Source: Clavelina lepadiformis (Eukaryota; Chordata; Ascidiacea; Aplousobranchia; Clavelinidae). Taken from it: a stretch of DNA of 64,000 nt. Where the stretch lies: contig NC_135246.1 in the NCBI RefSeq assembly GCF_947623445.1, positions 16,971,856 to 17,035,855 on the forward strand. Reading direction: 5' to 3'. Shown piece by piece: positions 43,179 to 55,618 of this stretch (position 1 is the first letter of the stretch; every line of letters begins with the position of its first letter). Below the pieces are notes generated by a model, which searched no databases, was not told the DNA's origin, and saw only the letters and a program-made list of their open reading frames with translations. Position numbers and translations under genes: made by a program.

Positions 43179-46100
43179 TCAAGTCTCGGCACTGCGTTGA
43201 TCTGACAATTTCAGGATAAATATAAGAGAGTTTGGAGTGGTAACATCGGCGACGATGAGCTCCTGTCCGCTAGATAAGCCCAAATCTGAAACAAAACTTC
43301 ATAAACGAGGATAGTTTTATGACAATTCCATTTGTAAACGTCAGCTGTTCGTGGTGTAACGCCTGAAAACTATAAGGTTAATTGTGTCAGTTTATAACAC
43401 CTGACAACTCGTTGATAGTTGTTTGAAACTGGCGACATATTTTGGAAACGTTTGGAACGAAACACCACAATTTAACTGACAAGAACCAACTGTGTTAGAA
43501 CCGTGGTAAATAAATTAGAAACAAAACCTGTCGTCGCTATAAAAAATAATAAAAAATAGAATAAAAATAAATCAAAAAAAAAATGTCTAATTTTTCTTTC
43601 GCCTGACCTGCAAGCGACTTTGAAAGGTTTGGCCGCGTTGCTCGTTCGATCGATGGAATGGATTTCATGTACAATGTCTTGCTATTGCCGTTAACTGTTG
43701 TGGTGATTCCAGGACTTTTCATCTGCCTGTAACAAAGTTGAAACAACTTCCAAAACTGAAGTTTTAACACAGATACCGCCGAAGATAACCAAACTCAATT
43801 AAAATCAAACGTGCCGTAAAAATTTGAGCATAAAAAAGTAAGGGCAATTTAAAACAGAGTAACAGCTAACGGTGAATATGTCAGTTAGAAATTTTCAAAG
43901 GTAACACACAGCATGCTGTCTTGACAGAGAAACTCAATCAATTCTCTCAATTGTGACGTTGGCTTGAAATGGATGGTTTTTGGTTTCTGGCTACATGCTA
44001 CACAGGTTTCACTTTTCTCTGCTTCAAAAGTGTAAGTATACACGCCGTCCGCATCGTTGAATACCATGTAGTTGTTCATGGGTGCTCCACAGCTGCCAGA
44101 GAAAACATAAGCATGTTAGAAAGTGTACACAAGCGAATGATACAATCGGACTTTTAACTGCAACTATCTATCATCTATTGATTTTGGCCTGGATTTTGAG
44201 AAAACCACTTAACAGAGGAAATCAAAAAATGTTACCAACTCCAAAGGTTGGTCGGATTTTAAAGAACAAACCTCAGAAGTAAACCAACGTAGCTAATACA
44301 ATAAGCGTTACCAAAGTCAAGAAATTTCAGAACAACACCATAGCTGGAACAAAACAAAAATAAAACTCTTTTGCACATGCTTAAATACTACACGTTTAAT
44401 ATAATTACCTGCTTGCTAATTTAAACACTTCAGTGGAACACGCAGCTGCGATAACAGCATTTGTCGATGCCACGGCAGGAATAATACGCTTAATAACACC
44501 TTGTGTCAACCTGTATGTAACTCCCTGGAAATGCAAACTTAGTCAATAACACTGGCAAATATATTTATTGGAAATTTTGTTGCATTTTCTTCAAAAAGTA
44601 TAACTTGAACGAGTGTTAAATGTGCTGTTATACAAAAGTTACTGAAGTAATCAAAAAATAACAAACTATGTTTAGAGAAGCTAGACTGCTAACAACATTT
44701 ACCTGAATACCAAATTGCTCAGCCCTTTCACAAGCAGACCCGCAAATCCACTTTATGTGCTCTGGGTTATCGCCATCAATGGGAGCATCTAGTCCAATGG
44801 TTAACTATTGTAACTCAGTCTAACCTTTTGCCTTACTGATTAGCTTTAAACCAGTTAAACCATGCTAACTATTTTACCTCCAAAGGGTTTCTCTTTTTCC
44901 CAACCAAACACTTTGACATACTCCACACAATGTTCTGGTTGGCGCGGTGTATGTGCAATAGTGCACATTGGAAAATTAACCTGAAGCAATATATGAAGAC
45001 AAACTGCCATTATTTAAGCAATAAAACATGACAATAAGCAGTCTTATTAAAACTAGTTTAGCAATAGTAATGACACTTATACTACAACAACATGCATATG
45101 AAATCTCACACCTGTGGTGGATACAAGTCCAGGGTGCATTCCATGCATGCTGAAAGGCCAGGCAATATTATCCTTGCATTTCCTTTGAAACCTTCTGTAC
45201 CTCCATCAACCATCGGAATCACAGAGGTTTGATCTAGGTTACCATCTTCATCATATTCCAAAAGACTTATCTATGATCACAAATTCATTGATTTAGAACT
45301 GATCTGTTTGTCTGTCTATTATGACAGAGTACTTACCAGCATTCCATTTATCCATCTCCTGGCAACAATAGAGTCAAGTCCGCACACAACAATGTGAAAC
45401 TCTATCATAAATAGGACAATAAGTATCACCAATAACTCAACTACACTATAAACTAAAACAATTTATAGGTGATTTGTTGTTAAAATTAAACAAAGTGACA
45501 AAAAAAACGCACGTTTATAAAATGAAGCATCATAGTCTTGAATTTTACAAAAGTGCCTAGATGGGCAAGAAAAGTTAAGGACAAATACTTTTGTACAAGA
45601 ACAAAAAAATTCAAACTTTAAACTTTAATATGCCATCTATTTCCATATACTTTCATTCTGGCAGAAATTTCATAAGCTACATGTAACGTGCTACGTAAAA
45701 CAACAATCATAGAAAGGATACGGAACTACTTCAGCGCCCTTCACTCTGTTATTAATGAAATCTGAGGCAACTGTTGCCTTTGCTTTGCCGATGTCATTTT
45801 GCCTAAAAAGATTTTTCTGATTACGAACAATTAACATCTATTATTTTACGCCAGCAAATGTATGTGCTAAAGAAATGAAGCAGACTTTATTTTCAATAAT
45901 TAAATCTACGACTTATTACTATTAGTATTCTGAAAGTTACCGCTAGTAGGTATAAAACTATGTGAGGTTAATTTGACATGTTTTACTTAAATTACTTCTA
46001 TGACAACGACTTCTGAAATTTAAATCTAATGCAAATGACTAATCTCCAAACCTGAACAAAAACTGCCGATTTAGGTTAGATAGGTCAATTGTGTCCATAT

Positions 46101-46788
46101 CAATGACATCAATATGTCGAAACCCAGTTAAGGTCAAGTTTTTTAAAAGCTCACATCCTAAACCACCGGCACCAATAACAAGCAACTTGCAGTTATTCAA
46201 CAAAAACCCCAATATCTGAAAAATATAACCAATATCTAGATTGGTAAGTTAAAATAAACTACTAAAGTAATAGAAAATCTTAGGGTGGTACCATATCACA
46301 TCACATGAACATAGGCTATAATTTCTGAACTAACGACATTATATTATATAATATAAATAAATGTAGTTATAAATATTTATGTTTTCACTTTTAAACTTTT
46401 TTAAGGAAGTCTATAAAATGATATCCAATTATAAATAAATTATAACACAATAATTATGATTAGAAGAAAAATGATATTCTTTCATACTTGATAGTTTGAT
46501 TAGTGTTAAATTGTAAGCACTCAACACATAAGAATATAAAGGTCTACACAGGTCTTGAGACAATGCAGAGTGCAGTATGCTTTTCTACTAGCTATACTAA
46601 TTTAGGTTTGTTTGTCGATTAAATTTTAATCTGGTGATTTGATATGGTAGCTTACTTACGTCAGGACTTGGTTCAAAATCTGGGTGAGCAAATGGACCAG
46701 ATCTTTCCAACACTTTCTGAATATGATTCCATCGCCCAGACCAATTTAAAGGTTCCCTTACAGTACTTACGACATTGTCTACTTCCAT
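43179..46788 (-). CDS. UBA3: NEDD8-activating enzyme E1 catalytic subunit
   Basis: Thirteen exons, 451 residues (human 463): 46788-46660, 46215-46052, 45802-45722, 45556-45513, 45401-45337, 45270-45112, 44980-44878, 44788-44703, 44524-44409, 44092-43910, 43726-43608, 43285-43179 together with the joins in phase; two short middle exons are 44 and 65 nt. With NAE1 it adenylates NEDD8 and passes it to UBE2M/UBE2F for cullin neddylation. Visible: [14 protein letters not shown], nucleotide-binding GAGGLG (58-63), [16 protein letters not shown], zinc Cys pairs CMEC and CVAC, catalytic Cys220 in [28 protein letters not shown], and the ubiquitin-fold domain [14 protein letters not shown] to [16 protein letters not shown]. 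An upstream in-frame start at 46848 is possible. Counted exons are twelve if the first listed is taken as coding exon 1. Confidence 0.95.
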
Positions 46789-48388
46789 TTTTAAGCAGTA
46801 GTCTAGGCCTATGTTAGAGGTTTCACACAAAAAACATACAGTATCCAAGATAGCCTAGCGCTAGCCGAACTTATAAGAATAGGCCTAGCTTTTACACCTT
46901 GAAGCATATGAAAACATCTTCTCTTTAATTTATCCTACAGCTTTCAGCCACTGTGACAAGCGACAGTATAAAGGCAATATTCTTATCCATTTTGCGTAGT
47001 GCTGCATACTCATTTGGAAGTAAGGAAAGAGGTAAGTAGCCCAACACAGCACCAGCGTTGCGGTTAACACCTCACAAATTACAATAGAACTGATCTTTGA
47101 AGGGAATCTCCCTAAACTGAATACAATTTGCAGATACTGATAAAAATGAGACAATGAATAAAACTGGTGATGAATAAACACATTTTGTATTTTTACCATC
47201 TTGTATGATCTAAAGTCTAAACCATTTGGACTTTAACCTTTGATAGGTTTTGCCATTCATTAATGCATTGGTTCGTAAATACATTTTTTATTGTGCAACA
47301 TTAGTCATAGTACTACACTAGTTAGCGACGTATGTTTCAAGCTACTTCGCACAGTTTATGACGATAAAACCACTATACGTTTTTAACTTGCAGTAGGGTT
47401 GCAGAGATCTTCATTTTAAACCAAATGATTCCTACATGTAAATATATGAAAAATGTTTTATGATGTATAAGTTATAGATGATAAGTAGCCACAATTTTTA
47501 CTTTTTTTTTGGTAAAAAATCCAAACATTTTTCTATGAAAGGTAACGAATTCACTTTTGATTCCGAACAATGGAAAATGTTAATTGTTGATCAACAACGC
47601 CGTCATAATGGAATATAGATAATAATTATGACCAATACAAAAAGACTAGAGCTTAAACCTATTCTGAACTGCTTCTTGTCTTCTATCTCCTAAATAAATA
47701 GCCTAGGACCCAAAGTTTCCTTTGCTGTGGAAAACATGGTAGGCCACTGATGAGATTTTGCAGTTTTCGGCAAAATACACCAGTCATTGGGGCAATTAAT
47801 GCAACAAAAAGAAAAATATTAACTTGTGAAGTGGGAAAGTTATTTTGGCGATTTTTTCATAGTCCGCCAAGCCAGAGCTCCCAAGCAGGTTTTCTTGATT
47901 ACAGTACCGGTAGGTTGTGAAATAAAATGAAAAATACCGTATTTAGTAAGCTATAATATAATTCAGAATATCACGTATTTTCACTTCAGTTCGTTATAAT
48001 TTTAGTATGTGGCATAACAGGTTTCCAAATAAGCTACTGTTAGCCTAGGCCTCATTAGATCGACGCTTCCGGTACTGTATATAATGCAAGCGTCCTCAAC
48101 TTTCTACCTTTATCGTTAAGCTGAATAAAGATTTTGATGTAGACTAGGATAATTGGTAGCAAGGAACCAAGCCTACAGTATGCATTGGGAGATTTTGGAA
48201 AAAAAAGTTCAACTACGGTTTATTAAGACAACTTAAGAAGGACACCATAAAATAACGTTTTGAGCAAAGTTGCCCTAGCAATATCTGAAGCATAGGCAAT
48301 ACGTCAAGTTTTTGATCAATCAGTGAATGATTATAGCGAAGACTAACGTACAAATTTTACGCAAGATAATTGCAGCAGAATTGCTTGT
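46789..48388. other. Divergent intergenic region between UBA3 and the monooxygenase
   Basis: UBA3 (minus) and the monooxygenase copy 1 (plus) are transcribed away from each other, so both promoters should lie here. No TATA-like or other element stands out and no ORF looks real. Confidence 0.4.
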
Positions 48389-51300
48389 ATGATGAAACTT
48401 ATATTTTACTTGCTTGCATGCTCAGTGTGTTTTTCTCATGCTCAAACACCTTCTGAAGAATTCCCGCATATGGCTGCCCTTGCACCGGGTAACAAAGTCG
48501 TTCTTTATTGGAAGTTCAATGAAACGCACATAACTTTTGAGGTACCAATGCAAGCAAGAGATATAGGCCTAAACATTTGTGAATTTAGCCTTGCTATAGT
48601 TTTAGTTCATATCAGTAAGCCATTCATTATTCGACTTGCCTTACCTCAGCTTCATGGTCAAACGACAGGATGGGTCGGAGTCGGGTTATCACCAAACGGA
48701 GGAATGATTAACGCCGATATTTACGTTGGTTGGGTCAAAGACGGAAGCGCTACCATTACGGTGAACACTTTATAGCAACTTAAAGAAATATTAAAGGGAA
48801 AAATATCATTTTGTAGTATTGGATAGCAATTTTACTTTTTAACAGGATGATTTCAGAGCTTACTGGTATCCAAACTTAAAGTTACAATTACAGATTTTTA
48901 TAAAACCCTTTTCTACATTTATTTTATAGGATCGTAAGGGGCCACCTGATGGCCAAGGATTTCCACCTTTAGATGAAGAACAAAATGTTAAACTACTGGA
49001 CGGTTCTGAGTCAGACGGCTGGACCAGGCTAAAATTTCGTAGGGAAATTCCCGCTTGTGAACCTTCTGACATCCCTATTACTGTAAGAATGTTTTCGGCT
49101 TGACTGCCAGTGTGTAGTTTCACCCCATTCGTCTACTTTCCGTCCATTCAAATGGTCCAGAGTACGGGAATTTTTTCCCATTCCAATGGTTGAAAGTATG
49201 CCTTTCTTACCCTAGAGTAAGATATATGCATTTGGAATGGGGAGATTTTTACTTCGGCAGAAGTATGGTTTGTGCACCCCATTCGTCTATTTTTCCGCCC
49301 ATTAAAATGGACCTGCTTTCAGCAATGGGGTTTCCCACAAACCATATTTCTGCCAAAGTAAACATCTCCCCATTCCAAATGCATATATCTTACTCTAGGG
49401 TAAGAAAGGCAAACTTCCTGCAATTCGAATGGGAAAATATTACCGCATTTTCACCCAGTTTAATGCGCGGAAAGCAGACGAATCGGGTGGTAGTTTCATG
49501 ACTTAGTTAAGTTGATGGGGGTGATAGAGTCTAGAATCTTGCTCCTAACAAGGTTTTACATTTTAGACCGACACGACCAGGGTAATATACGCCCTTGGTG
49601 CAGAAGATCCAAGCGGAGATGATATTGTTTCAGCAGATTACCACCAAGTTGGATTAGAAAATCGAGGTACATAAAGTTTAGTCATCAAAAAATATTTATA
49701 CACGTTTCAAATAGTACAGAGCATTGCTAAAGCTAATAAACAGGGGTTTTGTTCATTAGCCAAGAACTACAGGTAGCCTACAATTTTATTTAAACCCCTA
49801 TAGGTACCAGGAGTTTGTTGATTCTGGAGAGCAATGGAGATGTTACTCCACCTGCTGGCGAAACCTATGAAACTTTTGAGCTTCTTAACGGCAACTTGAC
49901 TATTCCACAAAAAGATACTTACTACAATTGCAGATTGTTCGAGTTTCCAACGCTGTCCTCCAAACATCACATGGTTAAGGTAAAGCTCAATCAAATTTTG
50001 AAAAACTGTACCTTAACGTTGTTTGACTATAGGCATCATGAAACAGAAGAATGAAAGTATTCTAAAATTAACTTCCTTTAATGCTTTCTAACAAACTGAA
50101 GTTTGTGAAAATTCATAAAAGTAATTCATGCGTTTTGCAAGTCGAATTTTGGCGAAGGCATTTCGCCAAGTTATTGGGATACGACGCATCACAAAGCATT
50201 TTTATAGACAGGAATAAATATGTTTGAAAATCATAAACAAACTCGCGTGCAATTTTTTGGTAAATGATAATCAAGTTTATTTAAACTCTCGATAAAACAA
50301 AGAGATTTTAAAACAAAACCAATGACTGCGCCATGTGCACGAAACTTTGTGCAGCTTTCCAGCAAAATTGAAGTCGTTACGGTACTACAGCCTATTCTGT
50401 GACCATTCTAGAGAGTGAAAGCTTACTTGTAAAAGAACGTCTTCTGATATACTAAAGATTCCAGGTCGATTAAATCCACGGAATAGTCCTAGACTTAAAC
50501 TTTCCTGGGTTTATTAGTACGTTGGTTGAATTTTCCTGAGCTTACCTGGTCTGGGTTGAATCGTTCGTGAGTCGCATTGACCGACCAACACCATCCAACT
50601 TGATTCTTGGGAAAGGAGTTTTTCAAGGTTTAATTACTGCTGAGTGACAAGTTATTCCTAAAATCCGTCGGACTGTGTAAGGTGTCACATGTTAGACCAA
50701 AGCACAACGGTTAAAGTTTTGCGCATAACACTTCTCAGTTGCAGTTGCTTTAATTCTGATTAATTTTCAGATCGAACCAGTTGTCCAGGCTGGAAATGAA
50801 CTTCACGTTCATCATATTCTGCTTTATCATTGTAACAATGATGTTCTTCAGGTTAGTTCTTATCTTCAGATGAGACAATTTTTATTTTTGCTTGGAACTA
50901 AATTAGAACGTGAACGAGAACGTATTAGCATTTAAGGACTTAATTGGAGTCATTTAAGGAGCATTTAAGGGCTAATTTGCTTCGAACCTTTTAAACAGAA
51001 CTCGTCAAACCTACTAACGAACGAAGAATGTTACACTCCTAATATGCCTCAGGACTTGCAGGATTGCGGATCTGTGATTCACGCTTGGGCTATTGGGGGT
51101 GGGGTGAGTTCTACAGCAAACAAACAAGACAAAACAAGTAAATAAGAAATTAAGAAAATAAAATGACCATGTAGACATTCTATTACCCGAATCACGCCGG
51201 GTTCCCTCTTGGAACGGAAGACTCGCCACGTTACGTACTCTTGGAAACACATTACGACAATCCACAGAAAACATCGGGTAATAGTAATAGGCCGCTTTAT

Positions 51301-53185
51301 CCAGCGCCAAAAAGCTAGAGATAAACACGTCATCAGCATTTTTCTTTTAGGCATCCAAGACAACTCGGGAATCAGAATAACTTACACGTCACAGTTACGT
51401 GATTACGACGCAGCCGTGTTGGAGGTTGGCCACAGTGTGTCGCCATTTGAACACCTTATTCCCCCAAATGCTGATAAATTTCTGTCTTACGGAAATTGCC
51501 ATTATACCTGCTTGAAAGAAGTAGGCTAAATACTTGATTTTTTTGTAGCGGACAAAATCAATGATAGCAAAAATGTCCATTTACTTCTTATTAACATTTG
51601 TTAATTACAGTAACTGAGTAACACTCAAAGAGCATTGTTCACTTAAATTTGCTATTTAGACGATGGACAACAGCAGTCAAACCAATATCAAAGTGTTTGG
51701 CACAGTTTTGCACAGTCACCTGCTGGGTAAAGAAATCACCTTGCGTCACTTTAGGTAAATCGAATTACATAAACGCAATACTTTTTACGTTGTTCTTGCC
51801 ATTTCAAATTTCTTTTACGCGACTACAGAGGGAACAAGGAACTGCCGTTTATTGCCCGAGATCTATCCTACGACTTTAACTACCAGGAGGCAAAAATTTT
51901 TTCAAAGGAAGTTGAGGTTAAGTCTGGCGACGGCATGCAGGTCTTGTGCAATTATAACTCGAAGGAACGGGAAAACTTTACCACTGTAAGAGGACGTGAT
52001 GTTCTGAGCTAGGTCAAGGCAATGTTAACTAAGCTAAAGCACGCAATACATTTGTTAAAATCTCCGGGTTTTTTAGACCTGCATTATAAAATTACGTTTT
52101 ATCTTGAAACTATCTATGTTAATTTAGGGAGGCTTGGGTACAAATCAAGAAATGTGCCTATCCTTTATGTATTATTATCCCAAAATTTCGCTAACCAAAT
52201 GTCAATCAAGACCCTACATAAACAGTATATCTCAATACTTTGGAGTTACTGAATATAGGCAAGTATAGGACCCATATGCTTAAATCTTTTCTAGTCCAGT
52301 TCTGAATGCCAGACACTGCCCATATTAGAAGGCGTTTGTTTTTATACAGAATTGACACTTCAGCCCCAGCTTACGGAAGTCTGAAAGAAGTCATAATTAC
52401 TGGACCACGTTTGCTTGCCGGAAAAACTCTTGAAGAAGTTGTATCTTCCGTAAGTAAAAATCTAAAGTCAACATAATAACCACGTAAAAGCCACTACTCT
52501 TTAGCAGCTCTTACTGTACAAGTCTTTTAACCTTTAACGTACCATTTAAAAATTTGTTTAAAATTCATCATCATTGATGACTTTTACTATTGTTTCTTAT
52601 TCTCAAAAAATAGATAGAGTGGCGACAAGATAAGGCAGAACACTTCAGCAAACACCTCAGAGACGCGCCTCAAATACCTCATTGCGAAGCGAGCAGCGAA
52701 ATAACTACGGCAAGTAAAGATTTTTTACTAAGCAGTCATAGAATGAAGTGTTGAAAATAGAACGTTATTCAATATGCAGGGTATGGTATCAGAATCTTTA
52801 TTGTCAGAATTAGGAAGGTCTTTGCACGTCTGAAACTAGGCGATTATTCCTCACTTCTCGATTTTTGACGAGCGAGCTTGTCATTGACTTGTGCACGTTC
52901 TTATAGACCCACACATCACTGTTTATTTGGTCTTTTTATTATCGTGCCTTACATAAACGTTGTGTTTGCAACGATTTTCACAGATTCTTGACTAGTAGCC
53001 TATAGTCTGAGGTATTTCTACGTTTTCTTTTTATATTACAGAAACCTGATCATTTCTTTGCAAGGCCAATAGCTCATCCGTACGTTGCTCGGGAAAGAAA
53101 ATGTGGTAGTGGTATAACATTGAATGTCAATGGAGCACTGACATTCATGACGCTATTACTTGGATTTTTTGGCAGTAACTTTTAA
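48389..53185 (+). CDS. DBH-like copper monooxygenase (MOXD1-type), copy 1
   Basis: Fifteen exons, 624 residues: 48389-48541, 48650-48760, 48930-49082, 49567-49666, 49804-49979, 50771-50851, 50999-51103, 51175-51277, 51351-51520, 51660-51754, 51829-51985, 52128-52258, 52350-52449, 52614-52709, 53042-53185. Signal peptide (MKLIFYLLACSVCFSHA), DOMON domain (TTGWVGVGLSPNGGM, ADIYVGW), then the two copper domains. CuA ligands: HVHHILLY and ETHYDNP. CuB: LHSHLLG and the Met of QEMCLSF. The C-terminus is hydrophobic (LTFMTLLLGFF), fitting a membrane or GPI anchor. The family hydroxylates with ascorbate and O2; MOXD1 substrates are unknown. Introns 12 and 14 use GC donors (AG|GCAAGT type). Intron 3 holds a foldback MITE. 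Confidence 0.93.
49123..49490. mobile_element. Foldback MITE with long inverted arms and 8-bp target duplication
   Basis: The 368-bp insert in intron 3 of monooxygenase copy 1 is flanked by TAGTTTCA at 49115-49122 and 49491-49498. Termini are inverted (CCCCATTCGTCTACTTTCCG against the complement of the right end, CCACCCGATTCGTCTGCTTTCCG in part). Internal arms of about 85 bp (about 49188-49270 and 49331-49417) are nearly perfect inverted copies, sharing CTTACCCTAGAGTAAGATAT. The 8-bp duplication suggests a hAT-like mobiliser. No ORF. The matching intron of copy 2 lacks it. Confidence 0.88.
52790..52885 (-). mobile_element. SINE 3'-end fragment in monooxygenase copy 1 intron 14
   Basis: Plus-strand reading GTCTTTGCACGTCTGAAACT, AGGCGATTATTCCTCACTTC and TCGATTTTTGACGAGCGAGC matches the reversed 3' module of the SINE family with moderate divergence. 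Head and body absent. Confidence 0.5.
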
Positions 53186-55618
53186 GATAAAAAAAACTCT
53201 TTGTGATTAAACTGCAGATTTTGTATGCAGAATTGGGCGCTGATGTAATTTATAAAATTTCTCCGTTTTCTTGTGAAACCGAACAATTATATAGAAATGT
53301 TACAGTTGTTGCAGGCCTACAATGCGCAATTTAGTCATGCACAAGCATAACTCGCCAATACTATAAGTCTAAGTTGCGAGGTACAGGTTTTTACGTTGAG
53401 TGGTACATTTTGAACACAATATCAGCTAGCGTGAAACTGGTTATTGATTTCCTGCGCATAGCCTACTTCATGCTTACCCTCACAAGTGACACCAATGCAT
53501 GCGCATTTAATGAGCTAAAGCTAATGGTTACAGTTTCATGTTGCTAAACCCTATTATAGTTGCATTAAATGACTAATCCTTATCGTAGCGCAGTGGGAAG
53601 GTTATTACGCATTATGTGGTGGAATACAAACCTCCGCACAGGTTTTACAAAATATCTACCGCGTGACAGCTAAGTCTTTCCTGTCTGTAATGGCTTGATG
53701 ACCAACACACATTCATACACCATAACAGTGTTAGTAAAACTTATGTAATAGGCATGAGGTCTAGAGTGTGTTGTACAGATTTACAAAACTACATGTAGAT
53801 GCTTTATAAGCCATTGGCGATGGCAAGATATAAAAAGCTCAAAGAGAGTGGTTGTTCAACCAAAATATGTGTCCTTGTGTTTAGTCGGCTTCAGTTTGTA
53901 TTCTGAGTACAGGCTCGTTCTGAAGCTTTTAAACCTCGTGTAACAGAGACTCGTTGGTTGTTGTATAATTTAGCAGTTGTGTTCCAGACAAATAGATCTT
54001 AGCTTGCAATATTCTAATTAAGTAGAATTCAAAGCATGTTGCGATTATAATAATTTTGTAGCCTAGGTTATAATGGTTCGGTTTTACAAGAAAATAATGG
54101 AAGCTTTATAACTTACAATAACTTAGTATAAAGCTTTCGGTATAAAAATTTCAGTTTAATGCAAAAGTTACAGTTTACAGAATTACAAAGAATGCATGAA
54201 TAAAATTTTAGCCAAAAGTTGAAAAACATGAATACGTGAAAATTGCCGAAACTCGTAAAATTATTTTGTAACCATAGACGCTGGGGTCAGGATAAACGTA
54301 GAGTTGCCATGGTTACGAAGATTTGTTTTCATCACATTTCAAGACGATTAATGATGCGTAAATTTTTGCTGAATAACGCAGCCAAATTTTGAAACTTTTA
54401 CAACAGCTTCTATAACGTTCTATAAAAGTAACTAACTTATAGGTAGCTTTCATTTAATATTCCATCATTTTGATCAAGGCGAGGAAAGTTGAAAGCTAAA
54501 CATTGTTAGAATCGTTTTGTTTTCCTTTTCACGCTGTCAAAAAATTTTACTTTGAATTCAAAGAGAGCTTTTTCAGCTTCACAGCAATAATAAGCTTAAT
54601 ATATTGGCCAGGTAGATAACAAGGTAATCATTTAACGAAGAAATAAGTACTTTTGTATTGAAAAATTTGACAACCGACCTTTGTATAAATTATAAACCTA
54701 ACATCCCGAGGCACTAATAAGCACAGTGGCAAAAGTGCGCTACGACGATTGACAATTTCACAATTTGACAATTTGACGACGGTGCCAATTTAGCTGGTTA
54801 CTGGAGCAAAGGAATGCGCATCATGTGACAAAGCGAAACGGAAATACAGCAGACGTCAAATATTATGAAGGTGACTGGAAGAAAAAGAGCTGCTTAAATG
54901 TTACGACAACCAGAGACTAAAAGAAACACGAAATGGGTCGACTTAAAGCCTTACCGTAATCTTCTGTTAGATAAAGGACTGTCGCATAACTGTTACGAAA
55001 AATATATCTATTGCGACACATCAGTCATGTATTTTTTATGCCACACAGATCAGCAAAATATTGTTTATGAATCGCATATTTTAAGACATCGAAATTCAAA
55101 AGTAGAAGCTGTTAAGTTTGAATGTTGCCAGATGACAATTACTAAACCAGTTTTGTCGTTCAAAGATAGGCTACCTATCATAATACAATTGTGACATAAT
55201 ACAATTATCAACGTTCAATAGCCAACTTCGACTTCAGTTCAGTTAAGATCACAAGTTCTTCTGTTTGTCTGCCTTCACGAGGAAATACTTGACTCATCTA
55301 TGTTTGAAATGAAGTGTGTGGTATCCAGTTAATTATAAGCACTGTACAACTGTTGGAACTAGCAGGTCTTGCAAATTCATTGCGATGAGTGTACAAGGTA
55401 TAGGCAGGTAATAAGTATTTGTTGGTCACCCATAAGCAAGTTCTTAAGGGACGAGTCACAAGAAAAAAAAACTTTTAGTCTAGATCGAGAGTAATTCAGA
55501 CAACACGGCGTTTGCGAAGCTCATACATTTAAGATTGCTGCAAAATGATCCTTATTTGGATGTTCAAGTGATAAAAGCATCTCTCTCTGTACAGGCAGGC
55601 TGCTAAGTCACCCGTAAC
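53186..55618. other. Intergenic between the two monooxygenase genes
   Basis: No recognisable gene or repeat. A 98-codon ORF at 54898-55194 has no signal peptide, motif or family resemblance and is probably chance. The right end must contain the promoter of copy 2. Confidence 0.4.

Noticed and set aside
48825-48890. Possible extra exon in monooxygenase copy 1 reading DDFRAYW
   Set aside because: Its phase does not fit the neighbouring exons, and copy 2 and MOXD1 have no corresponding segment.
54898-55194. 98-codon plus-strand ORF upstream of monooxygenase copy 2
   Set aside because: No signal peptide, motif or family resemblance and no neighbouring exon with matching phase.
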